Notes under the pieces: generated by a model
Told to the model about the DNA's origin: nothing
The model's input: the letters and a program-made list of their open reading frames with translations, nothing else
Databases searched by the model: none
Translations under genes and position numbers: made by a program
Source: Clostridiales bacterium
GTDB lineage: Bacteria > Bacillota > Clostridia > Oscillospirales > CAG-272
Reading direction: 5' to 3'
Assembly: GCA_012800735.1 (NCBI GenBank)
Contig: JAAZIU010000004.1
Location: 35,277-99,276 of the forward strand
Length of the DNA stretch: 64,000 bases
Shown here: positions 16,896-25,798 of the stretch, in pieces
Position numbering within the stretch: position 1 is the stretch's first letter
Layout: each line of letters begins with the position of its first letter

Positions 16896-18329
16896 ATGGA
16901 ACTATTAAAATTTGTAATTCTCCAGGCTGTCTTTATAGCGCTTGAAGCTTTCTTTTCAGCTTCGGAAACCGCGGTTATTTCCCTTGACGAATCTAAACTG
17001 CGCCGTCAGGCTGCCGACGGTGATAGAATCTCGGCGAGATTGTTAAAAATGCTAAACGACGGCGTTGTAACTTCCGAAGACGGCAGCGCGAGGAACAGCA
17101 GCTCACGCGGGCTTTCAAGGAACGATTTCCTGCTTACGGTTCGTATCTGCATCACGCTTACTTCAATGATCTGTGCCGTAACAACGGTTTCGGCGGCTGC
17201 AGATGAGATTGCTTCGATGATAACCGGTGTCGGCTTTAATCTTTTAAGTCATGACATGATAAGCAATATCGGTAAGGTTATTATAATTCTGATTCTCGCA
17301 TTCTTTATGACTGTTTTCGGTAAGATTGTCCCCCAGCGGCAGGCAATGGGCAATGCCGATAAATTTGCTCGTTTTTCCTGTCCTTTGCTTAGTTTTTTTG
17401 GTTTTATTCTCCGCCCGATGATCTTTCTCGTTAGCCGAATCTCGAATCTGATTCTTAAACCTGATAAGAACAGAACCGACGCGACCACTGCGCTCAGCGA
17501 AGACGAAATCAGATATCTTCTTATTGCCGGTGAAAAGAAAGGAACCATTGATGCGGATGAGCGGGAGATGATCGACAATATCTTCGAGTTTAACGATCGC
17601 ACGGCTTCGGAGATCATGACCCACAGAACCGACATGGTAATAATTTGGGAAGATGATACCGAAGAGGAAATCCTTGAAAAGATACGCGATTCGGGCTATT
17701 CGCGTTTTCCGGTGTGCGGCGAATCGGTAGATGATATCAAAGGTATCGTCAGAACCCGTGAATATCTGCTGAATCTGCGGGCAGCCCCCCCTAAAACACT
17801 TGACGGACTTCTTGCAAAGCCGTTTTTCGTACCGGAAACCGCAAAAGCCGATAGTCTGTTCTCAAAAATGCAGCAGCAAAAAACACATATGGCGTTTGTT
17901 ATAGACGAATACGGCGGCATTTCCGGCCTTATCACCATGGAAGATTTGCTTGAAGAGATTGTCGGTAATATCTACGACGAAACCGACGTAAAAGACGAGC
18001 AGCCGATAACAAGACTCGGCGAGGACAGCTGGCGGATTGCCGGCAACACTTCTCTTGAAGAAATAAGCGATGCGCTGGATATGGAAATAGGCTCAGAGAA
18101 TGAAGATTTCGGAACTTTAGGCGGATTCATATTCAGCTGTCTCGAACAGATTCCGCCTGACGGCACTCATCCGGTAGTTACAGTTGACGGTCTTACAATA
18201 CGGGTAGACGAGATAACCGATCGCCGCATAGCGTGGGCGACAGTTAAAAAACTTCCTGTGGATACCGATAAAAAAGGCAAAGACGAAGAGACAAGCAGCT
18301 CAGAGATTAACTTAATGGCAGGCGTCTAA
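16896..18329 (+). CDS. CNNM/CorC (HlyC family) divalent-cation transporter
   Basis: This 477-residue protein has the domain order of the hemolysin C/CorC/CNNM family. It starts with a membrane CNNM (DUF21) domain with four helices (about 1-190) and the motif FFSASETAVISLDESKL. A CBS-domain pair follows (about 205-330; MTHRTDMVIIWEDD, then MAFVIDEYGGISGLITMEDLLEEIVG), and a CorC_HlyC domain closes it (about 345-430). Members export or regulate Mg2+ or related cations, with the CBS pair sensing Mg-ATP. The ATG at 16896 is preferred over an in-frame TTG at 16869, because GGAG lies 11 nt before the ATG and relatives begin with the first helix. The upstream structured RNA may regulate it. Confidence 0.9.
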   Translation: MELLKFVILQAVFIALEAFFSASETAVISLDESKLRRQAADGDRISARLLKMLNDGVVTSEDGSARNSSSRGLSRNDFLLTVRICITLTSMICAVTTVSAAADEIASMITGVGFNLLSHDMISNIGKVIIILILAFFMTVFGKIVPQRQAMGNADKFARFSCPLLSFFGFILRPMIFLVSRISNLILKPDKNRTDATTALSEDEIRYLLIAGEKKGTIDADEREMIDNIFEFNDRTASEIMTHRTDMVIIWEDDTEEEILEKIRDSGYSRFPVCGESVDDIKGIVRTREYLLNLRAAPPKTLDGLLAKPFFVPETAKADSLFSKMQQQKTHMAFVIDEYGGISGLITMEDLLEEIVGNIYDETDVKDEQPITRLGEDSWRIAGNTSLEEISDALDMEIGSENEDFGTLGGFIFSCLEQIPPDGTHPVVTVDGLTIRVDEITDRRIAWATVKKLPVDTDKKGKDEETSSSEINLMAGV

Positions 18330-18344
18330 TCATACTAATTATAA

Positions 18345-18384
18345 AGCCGGTATTCTGTTAATTTAGAATGCCGGCTGTCTTTTA
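18345..18384 (+). terminator. terminator after the CorC-type gene
   Basis: AGCCGG-T-ATTCT pairs with AGAAT-G-CCGGCT around an 8-nt loop (18345-18376), followed by GTCTTTTAT. This is a strong hairpin with a short T tract. Confidence 0.8.
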
Positions 18385-18396
18385 TCTTGATAATTC

Positions 18397-18425
18397 TTGA
18401 CAAAACCGATTAATTTTGATACAAT
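18397..18425 (+). promoter_or_regulatory. promoter for the EEP-family/solute-binding protein genes
   Basis: TTGACA (18397-18402) and TACAAT (18420-18425) are 17 bp apart, about 50 nt before the EEP-family start codon. Confidence 0.8.
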
Positions 18426-18475
18426 TTATATGTAAAATATTGTATAACCAATGAAAGGTAAATGGGTAATTGCTT

Positions 18476-19198
18476 ATGGTAGTAATGGCATACAACGTTT
18501 GCTCCGGCTGGAACAATGAAAAGCCTAAGAATCGATCATATGATGCCGCTTGCAGGGTCATCGAGACTATTCGTCCGGATATCATAGCTTTAAATGAGAT
18601 TGGGAATAAACCAATCGAGGGAATTGATTCCCACTCCGGCTATATGGCAAGAAAACTTAGGATGAAAGAGTATTTCGCCCCGGCTATAATGGTTAACGGC
18701 TACCCTTACGGAAATGCCATGCTCTCGAAATATGAAATTTTATCTGCAGAAAAGATTATGATTCCAGATCCGCCGAAAAGAGACGGGGGTCGTTATGAAA
18801 CCAGAAATCTGCTGCTTTCTTTTCTTGAAACCGAGTTTGGCAAAGTCGCTTTTCTTGTATCCCATTTCGGACTTCATGAATCTGAACGCGAAAACGCAGT
18901 TAAAGTCGTTTGCGATAACATTGACAAAATCAAAAAAGAAGAACCGCAAACGCATATTATTTTAGCCGGCGATTTCAATATGCAACCGAATGATCCGATG
19001 CTTGTTCCGATATCAGAACGTCTGACGGAAGCGTCAATTTATTGCGGAACTCCTTACAATACCTTCGAATCTCCGGAACCGAAAATAAAGATAGATTATA
19101 TTTTTATATCCGATGGTCTTGAAGCCGTTAAGGTCATCCGTCCGCATACAACTGTTTCCGATCACTGTCCTCTTGTAGCTTTTCTGAAATTAAAATAA
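18476..19198 (+). CDS. endonuclease/exonuclease/phosphatase (EEP) family hydrolase
   Basis: This protein of about 240 residues has the EEP fold motifs: an early Asn (AYNVCSGWN), the metal-binding Glu in IALNEIG (about 41), GNAMLSKYEI, HFGLHESER, AGDFNMQPND (catalytic Asp/Asn, about 165) and a terminal SDHCPLVAFL with the conserved Asp-His. Members cleave phosphodiesters in DNA, phospholipids or inositol phosphates. No signal peptide is seen, so an internal substrate is likely. The start is uncertain: TTG 18470, ATG 18476 and ATG 18485 are all possible and none has a good ribosome binding site. I list 18476. The solute-binding lipoprotein follows 30 nt later and may share the promoter. Confidence 0.82.
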   Translation: MVVMAYNVCSGWNNEKPKNRSYDAACRVIETIRPDIIALNEIGNKPIEGIDSHSGYMARKLRMKEYFAPAIMVNGYPYGNAMLSKYEILSAEKIMIPDPPKRDGGRYETRNLLLSFLETEFGKVAFLVSHFGLHESERENAVKVVCDNIDKIKKEEPQTHIILAGDFNMQPNDPMLVPISERLTEASIYCGTPYNTFESPEPKIKIDYIFISDGLEAVKVIRPHTTVSDHCPLVAFLKLK

Positions 19199-19228
19199 AC
19201 TTATAAAATTGAATGGAGATGACTTCAG

Positions 19229-20719
19229 ATGAAGAAAACAATCGCGCTAATCCTTGCATTATTAATGTTCGTTGCATTTTCAGCTTGCGGCGGAGACACC
19301 AAAACCGCCCCTGATGTCGGCACTCAGGATATCGAAAACACAGCTGCTCCAGAGGGCGGAGAGGATGTCCAGACGGGTTATTCCGCAAATATTCCCGATG
19401 ATACCGACTATCAGGGAAGAGCATTCACTGTATACGCCTACGATCCATATGGCGAGTCAAACATTACGTGGTACGACGCCGACTTTTCCGCAACCGAAGA
19501 AAACGGTGAAATTCTTAACGACGCAGTCTATCAGCGTATGGTATTTGTGGAAGAAAAATACAATGTCGATGTTATATCCGCTCAGATTTCCGGTTCGGGA
19601 AGCTTCGCGAAGCTCAAAAAGTCGGTAACCGCCGGTGACGGAGCTTATGACATTGCATTTTTAAATTCCCGTGACGGCGCCACTGCCGCTCAAGGCGGTT
19701 ATCTTATTAACCTCGCGGCGATAAATAATATGCAGCTTGATCAGCCCTGGTGGGATCAGAACTCCGTAAAAGAAATGTCATATATGAACCAGCTGTATCT
19801 CATAACCGGCGATATCGGCACTATGTATAAAAAATCAATAGGAGTATTGCTTTTCAACAAGCAAATGACATCTTCTTATGGTTTGGACTCTCCGTATGAA
19901 CTTGTAAGCTCAAACACCTGGACTATTGACAAATTCGTCGATATGAGCATTACAGTTTCCGAAGATCTTAACGGCGACGGCAAAATGGATCAGAGCGATA
20001 AATTCGGTCTGTTATATTATTGCGATTTCATGGCTCTCGGTTTGATAGGCGCCGATATTAAATTTACGACAAAGAATGCAGACGACATTCCCGAATTGAC
20101 TTTTATGTCGGATAAGACAGTATCTGCTTTTGAAAAATATACGAAAATACTGTTTGACCCGAATCTCTCTCTTTCTTGGTCAAAGATAGGTGTTCCGAAC
20201 GAAGATCTTATGGCGATGTTCTCAAATAATCAGGGGCTTTTCCAGTTTAACGAATTCCACTCAATAACACATATGCGAACTATGGACGCAGACTTCGGAA
20301 TTCTTCCCGTGCCGCTTTACGATGAAGCGCAAAGCCGTTACTATCATACCATCAATCCTCATGTCGCCGCAATGTTCTGCATTGCGAAGGATGTAAAAGA
20401 CATTGACTTCTCGGTAAATATCGCTAATGCGCTCGCTGCCGAATCAAAAAATGTTCTGACACCAGCTTACAACGAAGTATATCTAAAATATAAAGGCGCC
20501 CGCGACAATGAATCTGAAGCAATATTGGATCTGGTATTCAGCACCCTTCGTTATGACCTCGGTTATCTTAATAACTGGGGAAATATCGGAGGATTTACCC
20601 TCAGCATGACCAATGCATATCAATCCGATCTTACATCAAGATATGCCAAACTCGAATCTAAAGTTATTACGGCGATAGAAAAAGCTACTTCAAACTATGA
20701 GGAGCTGGCAGCGGGTTAA
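19229..20719 (+). CDS. extracellular solute-binding lipoprotein (ABC sugar type)
   Basis: This 496-residue lipoprotein has the lipobox FSACGG with Cys at about residue 20, an acidic linker and a solute-binding protein fold. It is a paralogue of 7312-8802. Shared landmarks include the opening DY-GG/QG-FT strand, NGE(V/I)LNDA, KKSV(S/T)AGD-AYDI, PWWDQ, NTWTIDKF and a DLNGDGKMDQSDKFGL calcium-loop-like segment at about 248. It would bind an oligosaccharide outside the cell. No permease or ATPase gene is adjacent, so it must use a transporter encoded elsewhere or act as a sensor. GGAG lies upstream of the ATG. A strong hairpin terminator follows. Confidence 0.86.
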   Translation: MKKTIALILALLMFVAFSACGGDTKTAPDVGTQDIENTAAPEGGEDVQTGYSANIPDDTDYQGRAFTVYAYDPYGESNITWYDADFSATEENGEILNDAVYQRMVFVEEKYNVDVISAQISGSGSFAKLKKSVTAGDGAYDIAFLNSRDGATAAQGGYLINLAAINNMQLDQPWWDQNSVKEMSYMNQLYLITGDIGTMYKKSIGVLLFNKQMTSSYGLDSPYELVSSNTWTIDKFVDMSITVSEDLNGDGKMDQSDKFGLLYYCDFMALGLIGADIKFTTKNADDIPELTFMSDKTVSAFEKYTKILFDPNLSLSWSKIGVPNEDLMAMFSNNQGLFQFNEFHSITHMRTMDADFGILPVPLYDEAQSRYYHTINPHVAAMFCIAKDVKDIDFSVNIANALAAESKNVLTPAYNEVYLKYKGARDNESEAILDLVFSTLRYDLGYLNNWGNIGGFTLSMTNAYQSDLTSRYAKLESKVITAIEKATSNYEELAAG

Positions 20720-20754
20720 AATTCAAAAAGACTGTTTACAAAGCAAAATAAAAC

Positions 20755-20784
20755 AATGCCTGCGGTTTTATTGCCGCAGGCATT
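20755..20784. terminator. bidirectional terminator between convergent genes
   Basis: AATGCCTGCGG and CCGCAGGCATT form a perfect 11-bp stem with an 8-nt loop, between the solute-binding protein gene (+) and the HerA-like gene (-). A/T-rich flanks on both sides suit termination in both directions. Confidence 0.85.
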
Positions 20785-20796
20785 ATATATTTAAAC

Positions 20797-22374
20797 TTAT
20801 TTTTTGAAAAGAGTTCCGAAGAGACCGCGTCCGAGAGAAGCACCTAAATTACCTCCGAGAGTCTTTCCGAATCTGCCAAAGCCTTTGCCCAACTGCTTGC
20901 CGACTTCGCGACCGATAGTCCCTGTGACGGTATTTCCGACCGAAGAAATAGCCTGCTTTCTGGCTCGTTCTTTTATAGCTTCTTGGCGGGCTTTTTCCTT
21001 TGCTTCAGCAACGGCAGCTTTTTCTTTTTCTCGCGATACTATCTCTTCGAGCTCAGCTTTTTCTTTTTCGGCAGCTGCCTCGGCATTACGGCGGTTTAGC
21101 TTCTCATAAGCAGAGTCGGCGTCGAAAGTTTCGTAATATTTACTGTAAAAAAGGCTGCCTTTAACTGAGCGTTCTCTTTCTGCTTTGGTAATTGTACCCA
21201 TTCGGCTCTTTGGAGGAAGGATACTTGTTTTTTCTACTATGGAAGGTACACCATTTTCATCAAGAAATGAAACGACAGCTTCACCTACTCCGAGTTCAAG
21301 AAGGGCGTTATAGGTGTCAAATTCCGGATTTTGTCTGAACGATTCCGCAGCAGCTTTTACATTTTTCTGTTCTTTGGGAGTATAAGCCCTGAGCGCGTGT
21401 TGTACCTTGTTTCCGAGTTGTGCTAAGACTTCGTCCGGAATATCGCTTGGATTTTGAGTACAGAAATATACCCCGACACCTTTGGAACGGATAAGTTTTA
21501 CAACTTGCTCTATTTTATCAAGCAGGATGCGCGGAGTACCGTCAAACAGCAGATGCGCTTCATCAAAAAAGAAAACAATTTTCGGTTTATCAAGATCGCC
21601 TACTTCAGGAAGAGTTTCAAACAACTCGGAAAGCAGCCATAGCAGGAAAGTGGAATAAAGTCTGCCGTTTAGGATAAGTGAACTTGAGTCAAGGATGTTA
21701 ATCATTCCTTTTCCGCAGGCGCCGAGTGTCAGCCAGTCGTATATCGAAAGTCCGGGTTCGCCAAAGAAAAAATCGGCTCCGTCGGCTTCAAGCCCGACTA
21801 CGGCTCTTGTTATTGCTCCTATCGAAGCCGAGCTGATTCTGCCGTAATCTACGGCAAAATCCGCAGAATTCTGCCGGACAAAATTAAGCATTGACTTTAA
21901 GTCCTTAATGTCAATCAGAAGCAGATTGTTTTCATCCGCGATTTTGAATATGATTGAAAGAATATCACGCTGAAGATCATTGAGATTGAGAATACGGGAT
22001 AGAAGCAAGGGGCCAATTTCGGAAATCGTGGTTCTGAGAGGTATTCCTTTTTCACCGTAAATATCCCAGAGCGTAACAGGATAACCTTGATATCTGAAAC
22101 CGGCTTCGAAAAGACTGAATTTTTCGATTCGTTTTTGCATGTTTTCGGAATCGGTTCCGGGAAACATTGTTGACGCAAGATCGCCTTTAACATCAGCCAT
22201 GAATACCGGCACGCCCATTTCGCTGAAAGATTCAGCTATTACCTTAAGAGTTATGGTTTTTCCGGTTCCGGTAGCTCCGGCGACAAGACCGTGGCGATTT
22301 GCCATCTCAGGCAGAAGAAAGATGTTATCCCCGCGGTAGTTATTTGCTAACCAGATTTTTCCGTCCTTTAACAT
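20797..22374 (-). CDS. HerA-like ATPase, DUF853 family
   Basis: This 525-residue P-loop ATPase matches the DUF853/YjgR group of HerA-FtsK-like proteins. Walker A is GATGTGKTITLK (about 33-44) and Walker B is IVFFFDEAHLLF (about 270). The arginine-containing CTQNPSDIP motif lies at about 305. The C-terminal 120 residues are a highly charged Lys/Glu/Ala helix followed by a Gly-rich tail (GRFGKTLGGNLG). Members are proposed DNA pumps or helicases; a specific role is not known. No NurA nuclease is next to it. GGAG precedes the ATG by 7 nt. The metallo-beta-lactamase-fold gene upstream ends 56 nt before it and may be cotranscribed. Confidence 0.88.
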   Translation of the reverse strand: MLKDGKIWLANNYRGDNIFLLPEMANRHGLVAGATGTGKTITLKVIAESFSEMGVPVFMADVKGDLASTMFPGTDSENMQKRIEKFSLFEAGFRYQGYPVTLWDIYGEKGIPLRTTISEIGPLLLSRILNLNDLQRDILSIIFKIADENNLLLIDIKDLKSMLNFVRQNSADFAVDYGRISSASIGAITRAVVGLEADGADFFFGEPGLSIYDWLTLGACGKGMINILDSSSLILNGRLYSTFLLWLLSELFETLPEVGDLDKPKIVFFFDEAHLLFDGTPRILLDKIEQVVKLIRSKGVGVYFCTQNPSDIPDEVLAQLGNKVQHALRAYTPKEQKNVKAAAESFRQNPEFDTYNALLELGVGEAVVSFLDENGVPSIVEKTSILPPKSRMGTITKAERERSVKGSLFYSKYYETFDADSAYEKLNRRNAEAAAEKEKAELEEIVSREKEKAAVAEAKEKARQEAIKERARKQAISSVGNTVTGTIGREVGKQLGKGFGRFGKTLGGNLGASLGRGLFGTLFKK

Positions 22375-22430
22375 CGAAAAACTCCTGTTCTATGCAGCTT
22401 GATTTTAGTGTGTTAAACGTATAGATTGAA

Positions 22431-23147
22431 TTAAAGCTCAACCTCGAGACCGTCGGTAGCAAGGCGTATGTCATAAGGGCGCATATCAGACATAAGCTTT
22501 ATAAGGTCGGTCATCCAGGTCATAGAATAGTGATTGATAATGACCCTTCCGGCTTTTGCTTCTTCGAAGACAGGTATGTATTTAAGAGGTGAGAAATGCG
22601 CGGATTCACATATCATCAGATCCATATGCATTTCTTTTACCAGTTGCGGAAAATCAACATCGGGGCCCCTTAGGTCGCCGGTAAAAAGCACTCGTTTTCC
22701 TTCAGCTTCGACTATGTAGGAATAAGAGACTTCGGAATGTTCTGTTCTCACCGCAGTTACTTTAAGTGTACCGTCATCATAGGTAGATCCTTCGTTTATA
22801 ACACCGGTACGAATCCCGCGCAGAGCAGTCCCGTTTGCTTCAATCCAACCGAACATAGCGGTAAGACCTTTTTCTTCAGGCAGCATTATCAGCGGGTCTG
22901 CAGCTCTGAAATACCAGTTGCAGAGATCAAAAAAGGAGATAAGTCCGTTCGTATGGTCGCCGTGCATATGAGTAACAAAGACCGCTTTAACCGATTCAAT
23001 AGGTTTGCCGCGGGTAATTAGTTCCTCGATAACCTGGCAACCCATGTCGATGAAATAAATATTGCCTTTGACTTCAATCATGGTGCAGGCGCACTTGCGG
23101 TTAGGTTCCGGAACTCCGTGACTTGAGCCGACAAATGTAATACGCAT
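22431..23147 (-). CDS. metallo-beta-lactamase fold hydrolase (RNase Z/ElaC-like)
   Basis: This 238-residue MBL-fold protein carries the zinc-binding motif HMHGDHTNG (about 60-68). Further ligands are the His in TEHSEVSYS (about 136), the Asp in LFTGDLRG (about 157) and the terminal His in VIINHYSMTW (about 203). The start MRITFVGSSHGVPEPNR is like ElaC/RNase Z and related phosphodiesterases. The usual tRNA-binding exosite arm of RNase Z is not evident, so the substrate may be another phosphodiester, such as a cyclic nucleotide. GGAGG stands before the ATG. It lies between the HerA-like ATPase and the metallophosphoesterase, in one direction with small gaps, suggesting one transcript. Confidence 0.85.
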   Translation of the reverse strand: MRITFVGSSHGVPEPNRKCACTMIEVKGNIYFIDMGCQVIEELITRGKPIESVKAVFVTHMHGDHTNGLISFFDLCNWYFRAADPLIMLPEEKGLTAMFGWIEANGTALRGIRTGVINEGSTYDDGTLKVTAVRTEHSEVSYSYIVEAEGKRVLFTGDLRGPDVDFPQLVKEMHMDLMICESAHFSPLKYIPVFEEAKAGRVIINHYSMTWMTDLIKLMSDMRPYDIRLATDGLEVEL

Positions 23148-23165
23148 AATATACCTCCGAAATAT

Positions 23166-24299
23166 TTATAAATAGTTGATTATTTCTTTTCTGATGATAT
23201 TTCCGTCGCTGTCGTTAAATATTACTTCTATTTCATCTTTTCCGAGTGTTACGGCAGCACCGGTATAACGGTTCTTTCCGTCTTTGTTATACTCCGGGAC
23301 ACCGGCTACAACCGCATCCGCAGACTGACCTTTTGAGTCATATTCACAGCCGCGCCTCCAGATTTCGCTTGCATGCATATGTCCGAACAGCATTACATCA
23401 GGCTTGATATACTCACGCAGTAAACGAGCCCATTCGGAATATATATCTTTTTCTATATCAAACGGCGAATGGTCGGTGTAAGTAAAGGGTATATGGCAGA
23501 CAGCTATACGCCGGGTTACTCCAAGTGCTTCATACTCAAGCTTTGAATTTTCAATAACCGAACGTATGAAATCAGTTTCTTTAAGGCGAAAATCATGGAA
23601 GCAGACGGTGCCGGCATATGCTTCATGAGAATCGTCTTTATCCTCTCCGCAGTCAAGCACTATGCCCCATAATGGCCCTAATCTGAAGGTGTAGTATGTT
23701 TTTCCTTGGAATGAAGGAGTGAAATCGATAAATTTCTCGGCATAAAGTCCTCTGGTATCATGATTTCCTCTTGAGAAAATAACAGGAACGCTTCCGTGTG
23801 TTATACCGTCAATTATAGCAAAGACGGTATTGAAATTTTCAGAGGAACCACTATGATCCGGAACGTCACCGTTAAGAATAAGAAGATCCGGAGAATCACC
23901 GAAATATTGACCGGCGGTAATCGGTTCAGCTGTCAAATTATGGGTATCCGATATGAGGTAGATTTTTATGTCTTCCTTATCCTTTTGAATGGGTCTGAAT
24001 TCAAAGGTTATTCGCCTTTCGTCAGAGCTGACCGGAAAATAAGGTTTTCGATCAATCATTTCACGGAAGCAGACGGTATATTCGGCAGCGCCGTCTAAAA
24101 CTTCCATAGGTATAGTGATTTTATGCACCGTTGTTTCCGAGCGCAAAATACCGTTTGAATCGTCGCAAAACACACTTTGTCCGACTATTATCTTAACAAT
24201 GGCCGGGCAGTCAAACGATATAAATATTTGATAAGAGTCAACAACTGCAAAAACAGCGGGACTATACAACATATGTTCAGGAAGGCACCCTTTTTTCAT
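23166..24299 (-). CDS. calcineurin-like metallophosphoesterase
   Basis: This 377-residue protein has a beta-sandwich N-terminal region (about 1-100) and a calcineurin-type phosphoesterase domain. Its metal ligands appear in order: YLISDTHN (about 122), LNGDVPDHS (about 150), FSRGNHDTRG (about 184), CHIPF (about 290) and FGHMHASE (about 320). It would hydrolyse a phosphomonoester or phosphodiester; the family is broad. I place the start at 24299. GGAG lies 9 nt upstream, and the promoter at 24332-24360 puts the transcription start close to or below the alternative ATG at 24329. There is no signal peptide. It heads the minus-strand group with the MBL hydrolase and HerA-like ATPase. Confidence 0.85.
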   Translation of the reverse strand: MKKGCLPEHMLYSPAVFAVVDSYQIFISFDCPAIVKIIVGQSVFCDDSNGILRSETTVHKITIPMEVLDGAAEYTVCFREMIDRKPYFPVSSDERRITFEFRPIQKDKEDIKIYLISDTHNLTAEPITAGQYFGDSPDLLILNGDVPDHSGSSENFNTVFAIIDGITHGSVPVIFSRGNHDTRGLYAEKFIDFTPSFQGKTYYTFRLGPLWGIVLDCGEDKDDSHEAYAGTVCFHDFRLKETDFIRSVIENSKLEYEALGVTRRIAVCHIPFTYTDHSPFDIEKDIYSEWARLLREYIKPDVMLFGHMHASEIWRRGCEYDSKGQSADAVVAGVPEYNKDGKNRYTGAAVTLGKDEIEVIFNDSDGNIIRKEIINYL

Positions 24300-24331
24300 T
24301 ATAAAAATCTCCAATTCTTTTTGCTGCATAT

Positions 24332-24360
24332 ATTATAACCTATAAAAAATCGTATTTCAA
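24332..24360 (-). promoter_or_regulatory. promoter for the metallophosphoesterase group
   Basis: Minus-strand TTGAAA (24360-24355) and TATAAT (24337-24332) are 17 bp apart. Its position rules against the upstream ATG at 24329 as the start codon. Confidence 0.8.
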
Positions 24361-24431
24361 GTAGATTAGAGAAAATAGGATGTCAAGAAAACACACTTTT
24401 ATCTTTTTTCTTGATAATATTTTAATGAACA

Positions 24432-24460
24432 TTGATTATGGGATAAAAATGTGATATAAT
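24432..24460 (+). promoter_or_regulatory. promoter for the coiled-coil protein/esterase/GH20 genes
   Basis: TTGATT (24432-24437) and TATAAT (24455-24460) are separated by 17 bp, 30 nt before the ATG at 24491. Confidence 0.75.
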
Positions 24461-24490
24461 AAACATATATAATAAATCGGGGTAAAAAAC

Positions 24491-24937
24491 ATGACGGATA
24501 AAGAACTCAGAAAATTAAGCCGCGCCGATTTGCTGGAAATGCTTCTTGAGCAGACAAAACTCGTAGACAAGTTAAAAATCGAGCTTGAAGAAACAAAAGC
24601 TGCTCTTTCTGAACGTCGACTTGATATCGAAAATTCAGGTTCGATTGCTGAAGCGGCGCTTAAAGTAAATCGTGTATTTGAAGCTGCGCAAAAAGCTTCG
24701 GAGCAATATCTTGAAAACATCAAAAGACGTGAAGAAGAAGCAACAAAAGCTTCCGAGCGGCAGATACAGATCAGCGCCGAACTTGAAAATAAAAGCCGCT
24801 TAATGGCAAAAGAGCTTCTTGAAAGCACTGCGGAGAAGTGCCAAAATATGGAAAATGAAACAAAGCGTCTTTGCGATCGGATGTTAAAAGAAACTCTTAA
24901 AAAAGCCAGCGATACCTCAACAGATATAAACAATTAA
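24491..24937 (+). CDS. conserved coiled-coil protein
   Basis: This 148-residue protein is almost entirely a charged coiled coil. The start MTDKELRKLSRADLLEMLLEQ and the central SIAEAALKVNRVFEAAQKA are features I associate with a small conserved Firmicutes family often labelled only 'DNA repair protein', without evidence. Heptad-like Leu/Ile/Ala spacing runs from about residue 20 to 140, with Lys, Glu and Arg elsewhere. It has no membrane segment. The resemblance to DivIVA/GpsB-type scaffolds is structural only. The esterase gene follows after 24 nt. It most likely has a structural or adaptor role; nothing more can be claimed. Confidence 0.7.
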   Translation: MTDKELRKLSRADLLEMLLEQTKLVDKLKIELEETKAALSERRLDIENSGSIAEAALKVNRVFEAAQKASEQYLENIKRREEEATKASERQIQISAELENKSRLMAKELLESTAEKCQNMENETKRLCDRMLKETLKKASDTSTDINN

Positions 24938-24961
24938 ACTTAATTTATTCAGGAGGAAGAA

Positions 24962-25774
24962 ATGATAGTCGAAAAAGTTATACTTGATCCGAAAAATCCG
25001 GAGATAACCCTTACCTGCTATATCCCGTTTGATTCGCCGGAAAACAGGACACCGCTGCGCAAAGCGATGCTTGTTTTACCGGGCGGAGGCTATTGGGGCT
25101 GCTCAGACAGGGAAGGCGAACCGATAGCCCTTGCGTATCTCGGCTACGGTTATGTTTCATTTGTTCTCAGATATTCTATTCAGGAAAAAGCCAGGCATCC
25201 GAAACCGCTTATAGACGCTTCGTTGGCAATGAAGTATATCCGTCTGAATGCCTCTCGTTTTCATATTGATCCGAAGAAAATTTTCGCCATCGGATTTTCC
25301 GCCGGAGGACATCTCTGCGGAATGCTGGCAACCGCATGGAAAAACGAGGAGGTCAACAAAGCGATAGATATGCCTTACGGTTGGAACCGTCCTGCGGGCG
25401 TAGTACTGTCATATGCCTGCCTTTCCTATGATGCAGGTCCGACTGATCTTTACAACTATCAGCTCAGAACAAACACACCCACTGATGAAATGAAGCGTTC
25501 GGTCTCGCCGGCTGACATGGTGGACAAAGACAGCTCGCCCATGTTTATCTGGCATACATCGGATGATAATGTTGTTCCGGTAAAAAATGCAATAGATATG
25601 GCGGCAAAACTTGCCGAAGCCGGTAAAAGATTTGAGCTGCATATATATCCGAAGGGAGCGCACGGCATCTCTCTTGCCGATGAGAGAACCGAAGCCGGTT
25701 GGGGCGGTTGTTTTATCGACCCGCATATAGCTCAGTGGTTCTCCGACTCTTTGAAATGGATGAACACCATTTAA
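24962..25774 (+). CDS. alpha/beta hydrolase (acetyl-esterase type)
   Basis: This 270-residue alpha/beta hydrolase resembles the BD-FAE/acetyl xylan esterase group. The oxyanion-forming LPGGGYWG lies at about 39-46 and the nucleophile elbow GFSAGGHL with catalytic Ser at about 117. The Asp is in WHTSDDNVVPV (about 198) and the His in YPKGAHGISLA (about 232). It lacks a signal peptide, so it would remove acetyl or similar groups from imported oligosaccharides in the cytoplasm. AGGAGGAAG lies directly before the ATG. The GH20 enzyme gene follows after 24 nt, which supports a shared glycan pathway; the ester substrate itself is not known. Confidence 0.88.
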   Translation: MIVEKVILDPKNPEITLTCYIPFDSPENRTPLRKAMLVLPGGGYWGCSDREGEPIALAYLGYGYVSFVLRYSIQEKARHPKPLIDASLAMKYIRLNASRFHIDPKKIFAIGFSAGGHLCGMLATAWKNEEVNKAIDMPYGWNRPAGVVLSYACLSYDAGPTDLYNYQLRTNTPTDEMKRSVSPADMVDKDSSPMFIWHTSDDNVVPVKNAIDMAAKLAEAGKRFELHIYPKGAHGISLADERTEAGWGGCFIDPHIAQWFSDSLKWMNTI

Positions 25775-25798
25775 AATAGACATCTGAAAGGAATAATA

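Noticed and set aside
24300-24329. Upstream ATG (24329) for the metallophosphoesterase
   Set aside because: The predicted transcription start from the promoter at 24332-24360 falls around or downstream of this ATG, and GGAG is correctly placed only for the ATG at 24299.
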